Assembly (NCBI RefSeq): GCF_030056665.1
Contig: NZ_JASHIG010000033.1
From: Flectobacillus roseus
Lineage (GTDB): Bacteria > Bacteroidota > Bacteroidia > Cytophagales > Spirosomataceae
Length of the DNA stretch: 64,000 nt
Direction: 5' to 3' (one strand)
Positions within the stretch are counted from its first letter, which is position 1; every line of letters begins with the position of its first letter. Under the pieces are notes generated by a model that was not told the origin of the DNA, did no database searches, and was given only the letters and a program-made list of their open reading frames with translations. The position numbers and the translations under genes are program-made. Below, piece by piece: positions 36,686 through 45,335 of this stretch.

Positions 36686-37123
36686 ATGCAAAAAACCAAA
36701 CTTATTCTTTTACGATCTTTAGCCCGATTAATTGACTTGATATTTCTTAATTATTGCTTTGGACGCTTTTATGACTTGCTCAACAGAGATGTCCTCCTCC
36801 CGCATGATGGATTATTTACGGGTTTACAAGAAATGATTTTGTTTATCCCGTTTTGTGTACTTTATGAGCTTTTTTTCGAATATCTCTCCTTTGGTTTTAC
36901 CGTCGGAAAATTCATCTGTGGACTTAGAGTAAGACTGCTCAACGGTAAAATGATTGAACCCAAACACGCCTTTTTTAGGTGGCTTGGTGTGATATTCGAC
37001 TTTTATTTAACCCTTGGATTAGGCGCCATTATTTCTGCTATTTATTCTAAAAAAGCCCAGCGCATTGGCGACCGATTTGCAGGAACAACTGTTACGATGG
37101 GCAACTATAAGTTTTGGAAATAA
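36686..37123 (+). CDS. RDD-family membrane protein
   Basis: A 145-residue inner-membrane protein with three or so predicted helices (about 15-40, 52-78, 105-122). It has the RDD-type features R-L-I-D-L-I near the N-terminus and GDRFAGTTVTMG near the C-terminus. RDD proteins are implicated in transport or stress tolerance, but most have no known role. It is probably cotranscribed with the VOC gene. A family A composite repeat begins right after its stop. Confidence 0.8.
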   Translation: MQKTKLILLRSLARLIDLIFLNYCFGRFYDLLNRDVLLPHDGLFTGLQEMILFIPFCVLYELFFEYLSFGFTVGKFICGLRVRLLNGKMIEPKHAFFRWLGVIFDFYLTLGLGAIISAIYSKKAQRIGDRFAGTTVTMGNYKFWK

Positions 37124-37129
37124 TCCCAA

Positions 37130-37266
37130 ATTGAGTGAATGAGTGATTATATAAAAATTTTTATTCCATCAGTAGAGACGCGACAATTGCGCCTTAAACC
37201 ATTCATTTCTAACAGAATAGCATCAAAAAAGCGGTCGAAAATTGTTTTCCGACCGCTTTTTTGATG
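37130..37266 (+). repeat. Composite 3'-end repeat, family A copy 3
   Basis: In the gene's sense direction: GAGTGAATGAGTGATTAT (about 37134-37150), AGACGCGACAATTGCGCCT (37176-37194), then a 17-bp stem CATCAAAAAAGCGGTCG at 37221-37237 with its complement at 37250-37266. It starts within 10 nt of the RDD stop codon. The hairpin ends in a T-run and can act as a terminator. The rest of the 408-nt gap holds the palindrome at 37463. Confidence 0.85.
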
Positions 37267-37462
37267 AAACTTGCGATAACTCAACGCTAATCTGAAAACA
37301 TCAATCAGTTAAAAGGAATGTTTACTAACAACTTCAGATAACCTATATACAAATATCGTATTCTTTCTTAGTTCACACCTTCTCAATTCTGCTATAAAAT
37401 ATCTCCCTCACTACTTTCATTAGAAATACCCATGCTTATGCTTTTAGTTTAACGGGGTCAAA

Positions 37463-37492
37463 CAGTATATGTATTTTCTAGTACATATACTG
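37463..37492. promoter_or_regulatory. Inverted repeat upstream of rhamnosidase gene
   Basis: CAGTATATGTA (37463-37473) and TACATATACTG (37482-37492) form perfect 11-nt arms with an 8-nt centre, 39 nt upstream of the GH106 start codon. The position suggests an operator or a 5'-leader hairpin controlling this glycosidase gene. No matching site was noted elsewhere. Confidence 0.5.
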
Positions 37493-37531
37493 CTTGTCCG
37501 TACAAAACCTGATTTATAAAACAATAAACTT

Positions 37532-40360
37532 ATGCTTAAAAAAACACTAATCTTACCTCTTCTGGGGCTTGGTATCATGAGCCACGCCCAAACTCAATGG
37601 CCTGCTATCACTCCTGAAACCAAACCTTGGACACGTTGGTGGTGGAATGGTAGTCAAGTTACGCCCAAAGGATTAACAGCCGCCTTAGAAAAATACAAAC
37701 AAGTCGGACTTGGAGGCACTGAGGTTACGGTTATTTATGGCGTCCAAAATCAAGAAAAGGAATTCATCAATTATCTCTCGCCTGATTGGGTGAAGGTGTT
37801 TGAACATACGCTTTCAGAAAGCAAACGTCTGGGAATGGGTATCGATTTGGCAAATGCCTCAGGCTGGCCTTTTGGTGGTCCTTGGGTAAGTCTTGATGAT
37901 GCTTGTAAATATGTTGCCGAAAAATCTTGGACCTTGAAGGAGGGACAAACTTTATCCGAATCGGTCACATACATCCAAAAGCCTCTGCTTCAGGCAGGAA
38001 ATAAGTCTCTCAATCTCAAAGACCTGAAAGAACCTTATTATCTAAATCCCAACTTACAGAAGGATTTTGTTGAGCAAATCCGTTTTGAGCACCCAATTCC
38101 GTTACAGGTTTTGATGGCTTATTCTGATAAAAATGAAATTTTGAATTTGACCGATAAAGTTGATAAAAATGGGCATTTGAACTGGACTGCCCCTAAAGGT
38201 GAGTGGAAGTTGTTGGCTTTATTTATGGGATTGCATGGCAAACAAGTCGAGCGTGCCGGTCCTGGTGGCGAGGGCGAAGTGATTGACCATTTTTCGACCA
38301 AAGCTATTCAAAACTATCTTACATATTTTGACAAAGCTTTCAAAAACGCCAATATTAGCCATCTACGTGGCTATTTCAACGATTCTTATGAGGTCGACGA
38401 TGCCAAAGGCGAAAGCGATTGGACACCTGATATGTTTAATGAATTTCAAAAACGTAGAGGCTATGATTTAAGGAATTTTCTACCAGCACTTTTCGGAAAA
38501 GATACCCCAGAAAAAAATGCTCGTATTCTCTGTGATTATCGAGAAACGATTTCTGACTTAATCTTAGAAAAGTACATGGGTGTATGGAGTTATTGGTCGC
38601 ATAAAAACCATAAGATTATCCGTAACCAAAGTCATGGTGCCCCTGCCAATATTTTGGATTTGTACGTAGCTGCTGACATTCCTGAAGCAGAGGGCATGGA
38701 AGTGCCAAGACTCAAATTTGCGAGTTCCGCCGCTAACTTGACTGGTAAAAAACTCGTTGCTTCCGAAACTGCTACTTGGCTCAACGAGCACTTTGTCTCG
38801 AATCTTTCCGATGTAAAAAAGGCGATTGATTTAATGTTTTTGGGCGGTATCAACCATATTTTTTATCATGGGACAGCCTATTCTCCTGGAAATGAACCTT
38901 GGCCGGGCAGATTGTTTTATGCAGCAACAGAGTTTACACCTGCCAATCCTTGGTGGAAAGATTTCGCCTCTATCAACCAATATGTGACTCGTGTGCAGTC
39001 GTTTTTACAAAAATCTACTGCCGACAATGATGTACTTTTTTATTTTCCAATTTCAGATAGTTGGTCAAAACCAAGTAAATCGCTCTTGCGTCATTATGAT
39101 GGTTTGGGCAAAGAATTAGGCTTACCAGAACTCTCACATTTGGCGGACGAATTGCTTGAAAAAGGCTATACCTACGATTTTATCTCTGACACTCAAGTAC
39201 AAAAACTAAACGCTACTGGTGGGAAAATTCAGTCGGCACACGCAAACTATAAGGTAATTCTGGTGCCAAAATGCACATACATACCTTTGGCAACCATGCA
39301 AAAATTAAACGACTTGGCAAAAGCAGGCGCCAAGGTTTTGTTCATCGACGCACTACCCGAATCGGTAGCTGGTTGGGGAAATCTGGAAGAAAAACAAAAG
39401 GCTTTTTCACAAATCAAAAATAGTATTCACTTACAACCTACCAACGAGTCGATTCAAAGTGCCAAAGTAGGCTTAGGACAAATCAGTGTAGGAAAATCCT
39501 TTGAAAAACTCTTGGCTTTCAATGGTGTTAAAGAGGAAGCCTTATCACAACAGGGTTTGTCTTTTATTCGTAAAAAAATGGGTGCTGAAACGGTCTATTT
39601 CATTTGGAATAAGACCGCAACTGGTTTTTCAGGTTGGGTAAATCTACAAAGAAAAGGCATAAGTTCGGCTATATTCAACCCTATGACTGGCGAGTCAGGC
39701 ATAGGAAAAGTACAAAATACAGGCTCGGAAACCTCGGTATTTATCTCGCTCCAACCTAATGAATCACTCATCGTAAAAGTTTCGCCAACCCTTCTCAAAG
39801 GAAAGGCATATCCATTTTTCAAACAGTCTGAAAATACTCAGGAACTCAAGGGAGATTGGCAAGTCAGTTTTGTAGAAGGTGGTCCCGAACTTCCTGCTAC
39901 CAGAACTATTACTAATTTAAGCTCTTGGACTACTTGGTCGGACGAGGCATTGAATCGTTTTTCGGGAACAGCCAGTTACAAAACTACTTTTGCTAAACCA
40001 TCAGGCAATGCGCAAAACTGGATATTGGATTTGGGAGAAGTACACGAAAGTGCAAGGGTCATATTGAATGGTAAAGCAATTGCGACCTTAGTAGGACCAA
40101 GTTTTACGGTAACAATCCCTAATGATTTGTTACAAAACCAAAATACGTTGGAAATACAAGTTTCGAATTTGATGGCCAATCGTATGGCTTGGATGGACAA
40201 AAATGGAATGCCTTGGAAAAAGTATTATAATATCAACATGGCAGCCAAACGATCAGAAAACCGTAATGCGGAAGGTCTTTTTGACGCCTCAAAATGGTCA
40301 CCAAAATCATCTGGTTTAGTTGGTCCCGTGCGATTGACTGAGGCAAAACGGGTTGAGTAA
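37532..40360 (+). CDS. Secreted alpha-L-rhamnosidase, GH106 family
   Basis: A 942-residue exported glycosidase. A signal peptide (about 1-19) precedes the family start pattern PWTRWWWNGSQVTPKGL (32-48) and GLGGTEVTVIYG. A catalytic (beta/alpha)8 barrel follows, with SGWPFGGPW, GYFNDSYEVDD and GINHIFYHGTAYSPG segments typical of GH106. The C-terminal third holds beta-sandwich domains, including a GH2-like sugar-binding module (about 770-935, ILDLGEVHESARVILNGK). GH106 enzymes remove alpha-L-rhamnose from rhamnogalacturonan and related glycans. It stands alone, preceded by a palindrome and followed by a hairpin terminator. Confidence 0.87.
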   Translation: MLKKTLILPLLGLGIMSHAQTQWPAITPETKPWTRWWWNGSQVTPKGLTAALEKYKQVGLGGTEVTVIYGVQNQEKEFINYLSPDWVKVFEHTLSESKRLGMGIDLANASGWPFGGPWVSLDDACKYVAEKSWTLKEGQTLSESVTYIQKPLLQAGNKSLNLKDLKEPYYLNPNLQKDFVEQIRFEHPIPLQVLMAYSDKNEILNLTDKVDKNGHLNWTAPKGEWKLLALFMGLHGKQVERAGPGGEGEVIDHFSTKAIQNYLTYFDKAFKNANISHLRGYFNDSYEVDDAKGESDWTPDMFNEFQKRRGYDLRNFLPALFGKDTPEKNARILCDYRETISDLILEKYMGVWSYWSHKNHKIIRNQSHGAPANILDLYVAADIPEAEGMEVPRLKFASSAANLTGKKLVASETATWLNEHFVSNLSDVKKAIDLMFLGGINHIFYHGTAYSPGNEPWPGRLFYAATEFTPANPWWKDFASINQYVTRVQSFLQKSTADNDVLFYFPISDSWSKPSKSLLRHYDGLGKELGLPELSHLADELLEKGYTYDFISDTQVQKLNATGGKIQSAHANYKVILVPKCTYIPLATMQKLNDLAKAGAKVLFIDALPESVAGWGNLEEKQKAFSQIKNSIHLQPTNESIQSAKVGLGQISVGKSFEKLLAFNGVKEEALSQQGLSFIRKKMGAETVYFIWNKTATGFSGWVNLQRKGISSAIFNPMTGESGIGKVQNTGSETSVFISLQPNESLIVKVSPTLLKGKAYPFFKQSENTQELKGDWQVSFVEGGPELPATRTITNLSSWTTWSDEALNRFSGTASYKTTFAKPSGNAQNWILDLGEVHESARVILNGKAIATLVGPSFTVTIPNDLLQNQNTLEIQVSNLMANRMAWMDKNGMPWKKYYNINMAAKRSENRNAEGLFDASKWSPKSSGLVGPVRLTEAKRVE

Positions 40361-40463
40361 GCTATAATGGTGAATTGTGAGTGGTGAATTGTGAATCACG
40401 GGTGTAATCTTTAGTTATCAATACTTTACCTTCATAATCAATCTATTTATTTGTGTATGTTAA

Positions 40464-40513
40464 AAGCTATCGAATGATTCTCTATCTATATTGAGTGAAT
40501 TATTCGATAGCTT
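40464..40513 (+). terminator. Hairpin terminator after rhamnosidase gene
   Basis: AAGCTATCGAAT (40464-40475) pairs with ATTCGATAGCTT (40502-40513) around a 26-nt loop. It is about 100 nt after the GH106 stop and fits its terminator. The rest of 40361-40599 shows only short TGAATTGTGA repeats. Confidence 0.55.
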
Positions 40514-40599
40514 ATTTATGTGGAGGTTTGCCTGACCGTTTGGAATAAAATAATGTGCTCTGTAGGAATGATATTTTATGAGTGAATGGAAATAGCTGG

Positions 40600-41091
40600 T
40601 CAACCAGCTGAATAACAAATTTTAGTTACTCCTTGCAAATTGCCAATCTCAATGACTTCGATTAGGTTGTCAATATCCTGAGAGAAACAATCTTCGTCCT
40701 GTCCACCGAAATAGTATTTCCACTCATCGTTCAAATTCATTCTGCTTGAAAAGTCCGATTTATTTTGAATTAGGCTTTTTACATATTTCAAGTTGTCCAA
40801 GAATTGAGTTGAACTTATCCAACCAAATTGGAACTTTGTTTCGTCATCTTCTTCACAATGATTTACCTTGGGTTCTTGAATAAAGCTACAATCTGCTTCT
40901 AAAACTTTGTTCAATTCAGTAATTAATGGTTCACTGTCAGCATAATGTTTACTCATCACTAGATTACAATAGCCTCTACTCAGACAATAAATGTCGTCTG
41001 AGGTATTTTCTGTACTCCATTTGTAAAATTGATTGCGTAGTTTATCTGACGCAATTTCTTTATTTAGTTTAAGACCTATGTCAAGTCCCAT
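40600..41091 (-). CDS. Hypothetical protein
   Basis: A 163-residue acidic cytoplasmic protein with no signal peptide or membrane segment. It is rich in Cys (seven or so), Asp, Glu and aromatic residues, as many small immunity or orphan proteins are. No family recognised. It is the first gene at the left end of the minus-strand accessory region, next to a decayed gene fragment (41308-41516), and its codon usage appears more AT-rich than the RND genes. A role as immunity protein is possible but there is no toxin gene in the window to support it. Confidence 0.6.
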   Translation of the reverse strand: MGLDIGLKLNKEIASDKLRNQFYKWSTENTSDDIYCLSRGYCNLVMSKHYADSEPLITELNKVLEADCSFIQEPKVNHCEEDDETKFQFGWISSTQFLDNLKYVKSLIQNKSDFSSRMNLNDEWKYYFGGQDEDCFSQDIDNLIEVIEIGNLQGVTKICYSAG

Positions 41092-41307
41092 AATGTATTA
41101 TTTTGTTTTGCTGTAAAATTAATTTTTGAGTGCGCTGAGCTCGACTCCTTTATTTTCCTCCTTCGTTTTTGAGGCTTGGACTCTAGGAATTGCTCATATC
41201 TATTTTTATTCTTTGCCAATCAATATAAACTCTTTAAGTACATCACCCCAAATATTCTCTTTCACTAGTTAGTCTGTGATACACTGACTACTATAACACC
41301 AGTAACG

Positions 41308-41516
41308 CTATTGATGTAAAGTATCGAAAAGCTTAAAATTCAGGTTGCCAAGTTGTATCAAATTTCCTTGGTACTCATCGAAAAAGAAATTTCCTTTTGG
41401 TCTATATCTATTTTCATATTGATAGGTAATTTTTTGGTAAATTGTGCAGGTTGTGTATTTCTATCCACGACGAGAGCCCCACTTGACAATACAAATGAGT
41501 AAAAATTGAAGTATAC
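41308..41516 (-). pseudogene. Remnant of a decayed gene
   Basis: Two overlapping minus-strand frames stay open without a usable start codon. One (41308-41460) reads with protein-like character, containing YENRYRPKGNFFFDEYQGN and ending LNFKLFDTLHQ. The other (41358-41516) contains LSSGALVVDRNTQPAQFTKK. A single frameshift near 41440 would join the second frame to the first. A further short fragment (VKENIWGDVLKEFILIGKE) is at about 41200-41260. Together they suggest a degraded gene in the 454-nt gap 41092-41545. No family recognised. Confidence 0.45.
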
Positions 41517-41545
41517 TCATAAAGTCGCCTTACACAAAATTTAGA

Positions 41546-43780
41546 TTATTTGTTGATGTTCTGATTGTCATACCCTGTTTCTTTCGTTAAATTCATCATC
41601 ATATTGTAATGTTCTTCGTGTTTTGTTAGTACAAATATGTCTTTAAATACTTTCTTATAAGTTTCTACTGTTCTATCTTGAAGTTCAACGTATAAGTCGT
41701 CATTTATGCTATGTGAACCATCATTAATCCATGAAATTAAAGAACGACAAATTTCTTGTTCCTCTTTTGTCACAAATTTGAGAATTAAATCATCGTCTCC
41801 ATACTTACCAAGTAGCTTAAAATAGTTTTCAATTATTCTTCGCATTATATTTTGGACAGTAAGTGTTGATTTTACATCTTCACTTTTCAATTCTTGCCAT
41901 AACAGTTCATATGAAGATTGAATTGGATTGTTCATTTTGAAATTTTGTAAAGTTGTAACCTTGTCGTTTTTCCTTAAAATCCAAAAGTTTGTTTTGTTGC
42001 AAGTTTTTGTTCGCCCGTCTATGAAAGAAACTTCTTTGTGAAAATAAACATTGTGAGTTAGTAATATCAACTGTCTAATATTTCCTTTATCTTCTTTTAT
42101 TTGTTTTATAATGTCTTTAATAAGTGTGCTAACAACGAACAAAACATTACTGTCTAGGCTTGAAATTGGATCATCAATGACTAAAACTCTTTCGTTATTT
42201 ATTTCTACTTCTGAAATTCCGCCTTTTGTCAATTGTAGATAATACAGAAATGTGATAAATGTAGTTTCACCCTCACTCAATGTTGTTTCTGCAACAGTAC
42301 CGTCTTCACGTTGGATTTGATAAAATCCGTCTTCTTGGGCAGGGACAATTTCAAAATTTAAAAATCCATAAGATTTTAGTATTCTGTTTATTTCATCTAT
42401 AGTTGGTTGAATACTTGTGACGTTTTTATTGAGATGTTTTATTTCAGCGTCTAATGTTTTGTATTCTGCGATTTTTGCTTTGTATTTGTTGTCTATAATT
42501 GTTATGCCTGTAACTAATCCATTCTTTGTACTGTTGAATTGAGAAATTTCATTTTTATACTCTTCAACTAAAAACTTCCAAATTGCTTTGATTAGATTGC
42601 TTCTTTCAGTTGTATAATTTGTAACAATGTCGTTGTGTATTTTGATTTCAGAATTCGCTTGATTGATTAATTCCACAACTAAATCAGCTTGTTCTTTTAT
42701 TGAAATTAACTCAATACTTCTGCTTGGCTCTTTGACTTTATTGATTAGGAATTCATTATTCGCTGTGTTTTGGCTTATCAAAGTTTTTAAGTAAGCTGAA
42801 AACTTGTCAATGTCAAGTTTAGAATTGCTAAGAGATTTTTGATTTGCTTCAATTGTATTTAACTGATTAATGCCGTTTTGAGTTAACGAATGGTATTCAT
42901 TCTTCAACTCCTTGAGTTGTTTAATATCGTTTAGATATGTATCATCAAAAAAACCTTCTATTTGACTTTTAAAGTCCTTTGTTATCGTTTTTTCTTGACA
43001 AAAAGGGCAAGTGTCATCTTGAATATAATCTCTACCCTGATTAACCCAATCGTTAATGTTTAGCTTTTGGATTAATTTCGCAATGTCAACATCGGCTTTG
43101 CCAACAATGATTTTTTTCCAAATACCATTCGTTTCAATTTCTAAAATTCTATCAAAAGAAATTTGACTTATTGGGTCAATTCTTTGAGGTTGTTCGCCAA
43201 ATATGGTTTTGGCTTTTTCTTTTAAATTTTCAAATGTTTCTATTTGAGCAAAGTTACTTTCAGCTTCTTGTAAAAGTCTGTTTTTGAATGTTTCTATATG
43301 CATTGAACCTTGAAACGCTTCCCTGAAAGACGTTTCATATTTCTTGAATACCTTAGTCCAAGCTGTTTCTTTGAAACTATTCTCTAATTCGTCTTTTGTC
43401 TTTTTCTGTTTATCTAAAGTTTCTCGTTTTTGTTGTCCGTCAGCCTTAATGGCTTTAAGTTCTTCGGTTTTTTGCTCTATTACTTTGATCTGTTCTGCAG
43501 TCGCTTCACCAAGTGTAAAAACTCCGTTTAATTTACCATTCCCAAAATTTTTTTCTCTAAACTCTTTGTTGTAAACCAAAACTTTTAATGCAAAATCGTT
43601 TTGCCAAACCAAAGAACTATTATTGAATTTTGGATTTGAGTTGTCGTAAATGAAATTGGAAATTGTCGTTTTACCACAACCATTAGCACCGTATATAAAA
43701 TTGACTTTTTTCAGATCATCAAACTGAACACCTTGGTTGTCGTATGTTGCTACATTTTTTATATTAATATTCTTGATCAT
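41546..43780 (-). CDS. RloC/PrrC-like AAA ATPase with zinc-hook and possible anticodon-nuclease tail
   Basis: A 744-residue cytoplasmic ATPase of the AAA_13 (RecF/SMC-like) class. Walker A is GANGCGKTT (31-39). Long coiled coils surround a CPFC motif (Cys258, Cys261) like a zinc hook. The ABC signature is LSEGE (501-505), Walker B VLVIDDP (532-538) and the switch His is in LLTHN. The C-terminus has R647-x3-E651 followed by His690 in NDGSH, an arrangement like the catalytic Arg, Glu and His of the tRNA anticodon nucleases PrrC and RloC. Those enzymes cut tRNA on phage infection. No restriction-modification genes are nearby. ATPase class is certain; nuclease activity is inferred. Confidence 0.78.
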   Translation of the reverse strand: MIKNINIKNVATYDNQGVQFDDLKKVNFIYGANGCGKTTISNFIYDNSNPKFNNSSLVWQNDFALKVLVYNKEFREKNFGNGKLNGVFTLGEATAEQIKVIEQKTEELKAIKADGQQKRETLDKQKKTKDELENSFKETAWTKVFKKYETSFREAFQGSMHIETFKNRLLQEAESNFAQIETFENLKEKAKTIFGEQPQRIDPISQISFDRILEIETNGIWKKIIVGKADVDIAKLIQKLNINDWVNQGRDYIQDDTCPFCQEKTITKDFKSQIEGFFDDTYLNDIKQLKELKNEYHSLTQNGINQLNTIEANQKSLSNSKLDIDKFSAYLKTLISQNTANNEFLINKVKEPSRSIELISIKEQADLVVELINQANSEIKIHNDIVTNYTTERSNLIKAIWKFLVEEYKNEISQFNSTKNGLVTGITIIDNKYKAKIAEYKTLDAEIKHLNKNVTSIQPTIDEINRILKSYGFLNFEIVPAQEDGFYQIQREDGTVAETTLSEGETTFITFLYYLQLTKGGISEVEINNERVLVIDDPISSLDSNVLFVVSTLIKDIIKQIKEDKGNIRQLILLTHNVYFHKEVSFIDGRTKTCNKTNFWILRKNDKVTTLQNFKMNNPIQSSYELLWQELKSEDVKSTLTVQNIMRRIIENYFKLLGKYGDDDLILKFVTKEEQEICRSLISWINDGSHSINDDLYVELQDRTVETYKKVFKDIFVLTKHEEHYNMMMNLTKETGYDNQNINK

Positions 43781-43793
43781 TGTGTTTAAATCT

Positions 43794-44041
43794 TTACCTG
43801 GTGGTGCCGTCTGAAACGCTTGTAATCAGATAATACATACCCGCAATATAACCAAATTTCATTCCACCTATCCAGCCAATATAGAACTTTAAAGTATACC
43901 AAGCATTTTCTTAACCAAAGTCAATATACGTATCTTACCTCCGCATACAAGAAGCTGTATGGGCACTATTAGATTTATAACTATATCCGAAACAAGTTTC
44001 CCACTAAGCACAGATATAGGCATAAGTCCCAACAATATCAT
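43794..44041 (-). pseudogene. Possible degraded small membrane-protein gene
   Basis: An ATG frame of 50 residues (43889-44041, MILLGLMPISVLSGKLVSDI start) is strongly hydrophobic and begins 7 nt after the stop of the gene at 44048. In another frame downstream, ENAWYTLKFYIGWIGGMKFG followed by YIAGMYYLITSVSDG (43794 to about 43910) is also protein-like and open. One frameshift would link them. This could be a decayed gene or simply a short coupled ORF. Evidence is weak. Confidence 0.3.
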
Positions 44042-44047
44042 TTTATT

Positions 44048-44683
44048 TCAATTTGTCTGTTTTTTGAGTTTGACTAGATCATCTACATAATTGCCATAAA
44101 TAGCGATTGCGTTACCATTTTTTATGTCAAAATATGGTTTAGGAAACAAAGTTTTGCGTTGGTCTTCTGATAAATGACTAATTGGAGCAGAAACTTCTTC
44201 TTTAAACAAGATTTTCTCTGGTCTAATAGTAACCTTGTCTTTGTAATAATCGTTAGTGTATCTACGTGAATACGGACTTGCCCATTTATTATCAGCCGTC
44301 AAATACAAATCAAAATATTGGTATTTCTCATGATATAGCTCGCCTTTGTGAGGAGTAACAAAAAGAAGAACTGTCTTGAACTTTGAAAATGCAGGTTCGC
44401 CATAATGGTCGTATGCAGTAAATGTAATCGTGTCTTGTTTGAACGAACCATTAATTACTTGTAATATTTTGTATTTGGCGCGATATCGGTTATCAAGTTT
44501 TAATCCAACCGTTATGACTGTGTCTTTTCCCAAAATTGTCGTATCAGACGAGGGCTTTTCAGGTATGTATTTCACTTCTATTTTTTCTCCGATAAAGACC
44601 AACAAACTATCTTTTGAGGTTTGCCCGAATGACGAAGTCAGTGAAAGAAAAAGTGTCACTAGTGTAATTGCTATAGTTTTCAT
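44048..44683 (-). CDS. Hypothetical secreted protein
   Basis: About 211 residues from the ATG at 44683, which gives a normal signal peptide (MKTIAITLVTLFLSLTSSFG). The frame is open upstream to 44737 but that extension would precede the signal sequence. The mature part is beta-rich with a central KDTITFTAYDHYGEP segment and a charged C-terminus. No family recognised. It lies downstream of nothing obvious on its strand and may be monocistronic. Confidence 0.65.
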   Translation of the reverse strand: MKTIAITLVTLFLSLTSSFGQTSKDSLLVFIGEKIEVKYIPEKPSSDTTILGKDTVITVGLKLDNRYRAKYKILQVINGSFKQDTITFTAYDHYGEPAFSKFKTVLLFVTPHKGELYHEKYQYFDLYLTADNKWASPYSRRYTNDYYKDKVTIRPEKILFKEEVSAPISHLSEDQRKTLFPKPYFDIKNGNAIAIYGNYVDDLVKLKKQTN

Positions 44684-44795
44684 AAAGTTGTAGTTAAATG
44701 ATGTGTACGCAGAATGATAGGATATTGGGAATACCAAACAGAATCATTCAAATACACATCTCAATTGTATTTGTAGTTAAAATTATGAAATAAAA

Positions 44796-44963
44796 TTAAA
44801 GTGTCCCCATTCGGCTAAAAAGGCTTTCTTGGTGGTGAAGCTTAGCCTGTGATTTCACATCCATCAGTATACCCACGATATGTTTTAAGGCCGTATTCCC
44901 AGCGTAGTCTGGTCGCTGTTGCAGTGAATTTATGTGATTTTGTAGAGTCTCTTGAGAGTTCAT
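44796..44963 (-). CDS. Possible small protein, 55 residues
   Basis: An ATG-started frame encoding a 55-residue protein (begins MNSQETLQNHINSLQQ, ends ESLFSRMGTL). It is Gln-, His- and Leu-rich and probably helical, with no signal or membrane segment. An in-frame stop lies 15 codons upstream, so the start is well defined. It lies in a 652-nt gap (44684-45335) that otherwise shows only a family E repeat. Its composition looks coding, but without a homologue this remains tentative. Confidence 0.4.
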   Translation of the reverse strand: MNSQETLQNHINSLQQRPDYAGNTALKHIVGILMDVKSQAKLHHQESLFSRMGTL

Positions 44964-45128
44964 AGTGTCGAATTTATTTTGTTGGCAATAGATGAGGTTT
45001 AGCTATATAGCTGTAGTACAATTCAAATATAGAGAAATAAAAATTGATTTCCATCTTGTGCAAAATCTTCAATTGTGACTAGGGAACTATTATACTTGCG
45101 AATAGGATCGGAATCCTTAGATTGAGTG

Positions 45129-45154
45129 AGTACTGGCTTGGAAGCCAGCACTAG
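45129..45154. repeat. Palindromic repeat, family E copy 2
   Basis: AGTACTGGCTTGGAAGCCAGCACT repeats the core of the 3253-3288 palindrome with shorter arms and one mismatch. It is intergenic. The surrounding 44970-45335 shows no gene. Confidence 0.75.
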
Positions 45155-45335
45155 CGAGGGAGGTTATCTAGGTCTTTCCATTAATTGATGATTTAAATCG
45201 GAAGTTCTATTTGAATCTGGTGGCTACATATAGGAACAGAACAAATTGATTACTGTAATGAGAAGCTAATAGCGAGTACGCTCCCAGCTTATTATTTATA
45301 TAAGTTATATAAAGCCGTAAACTGATTGTCTCTGA

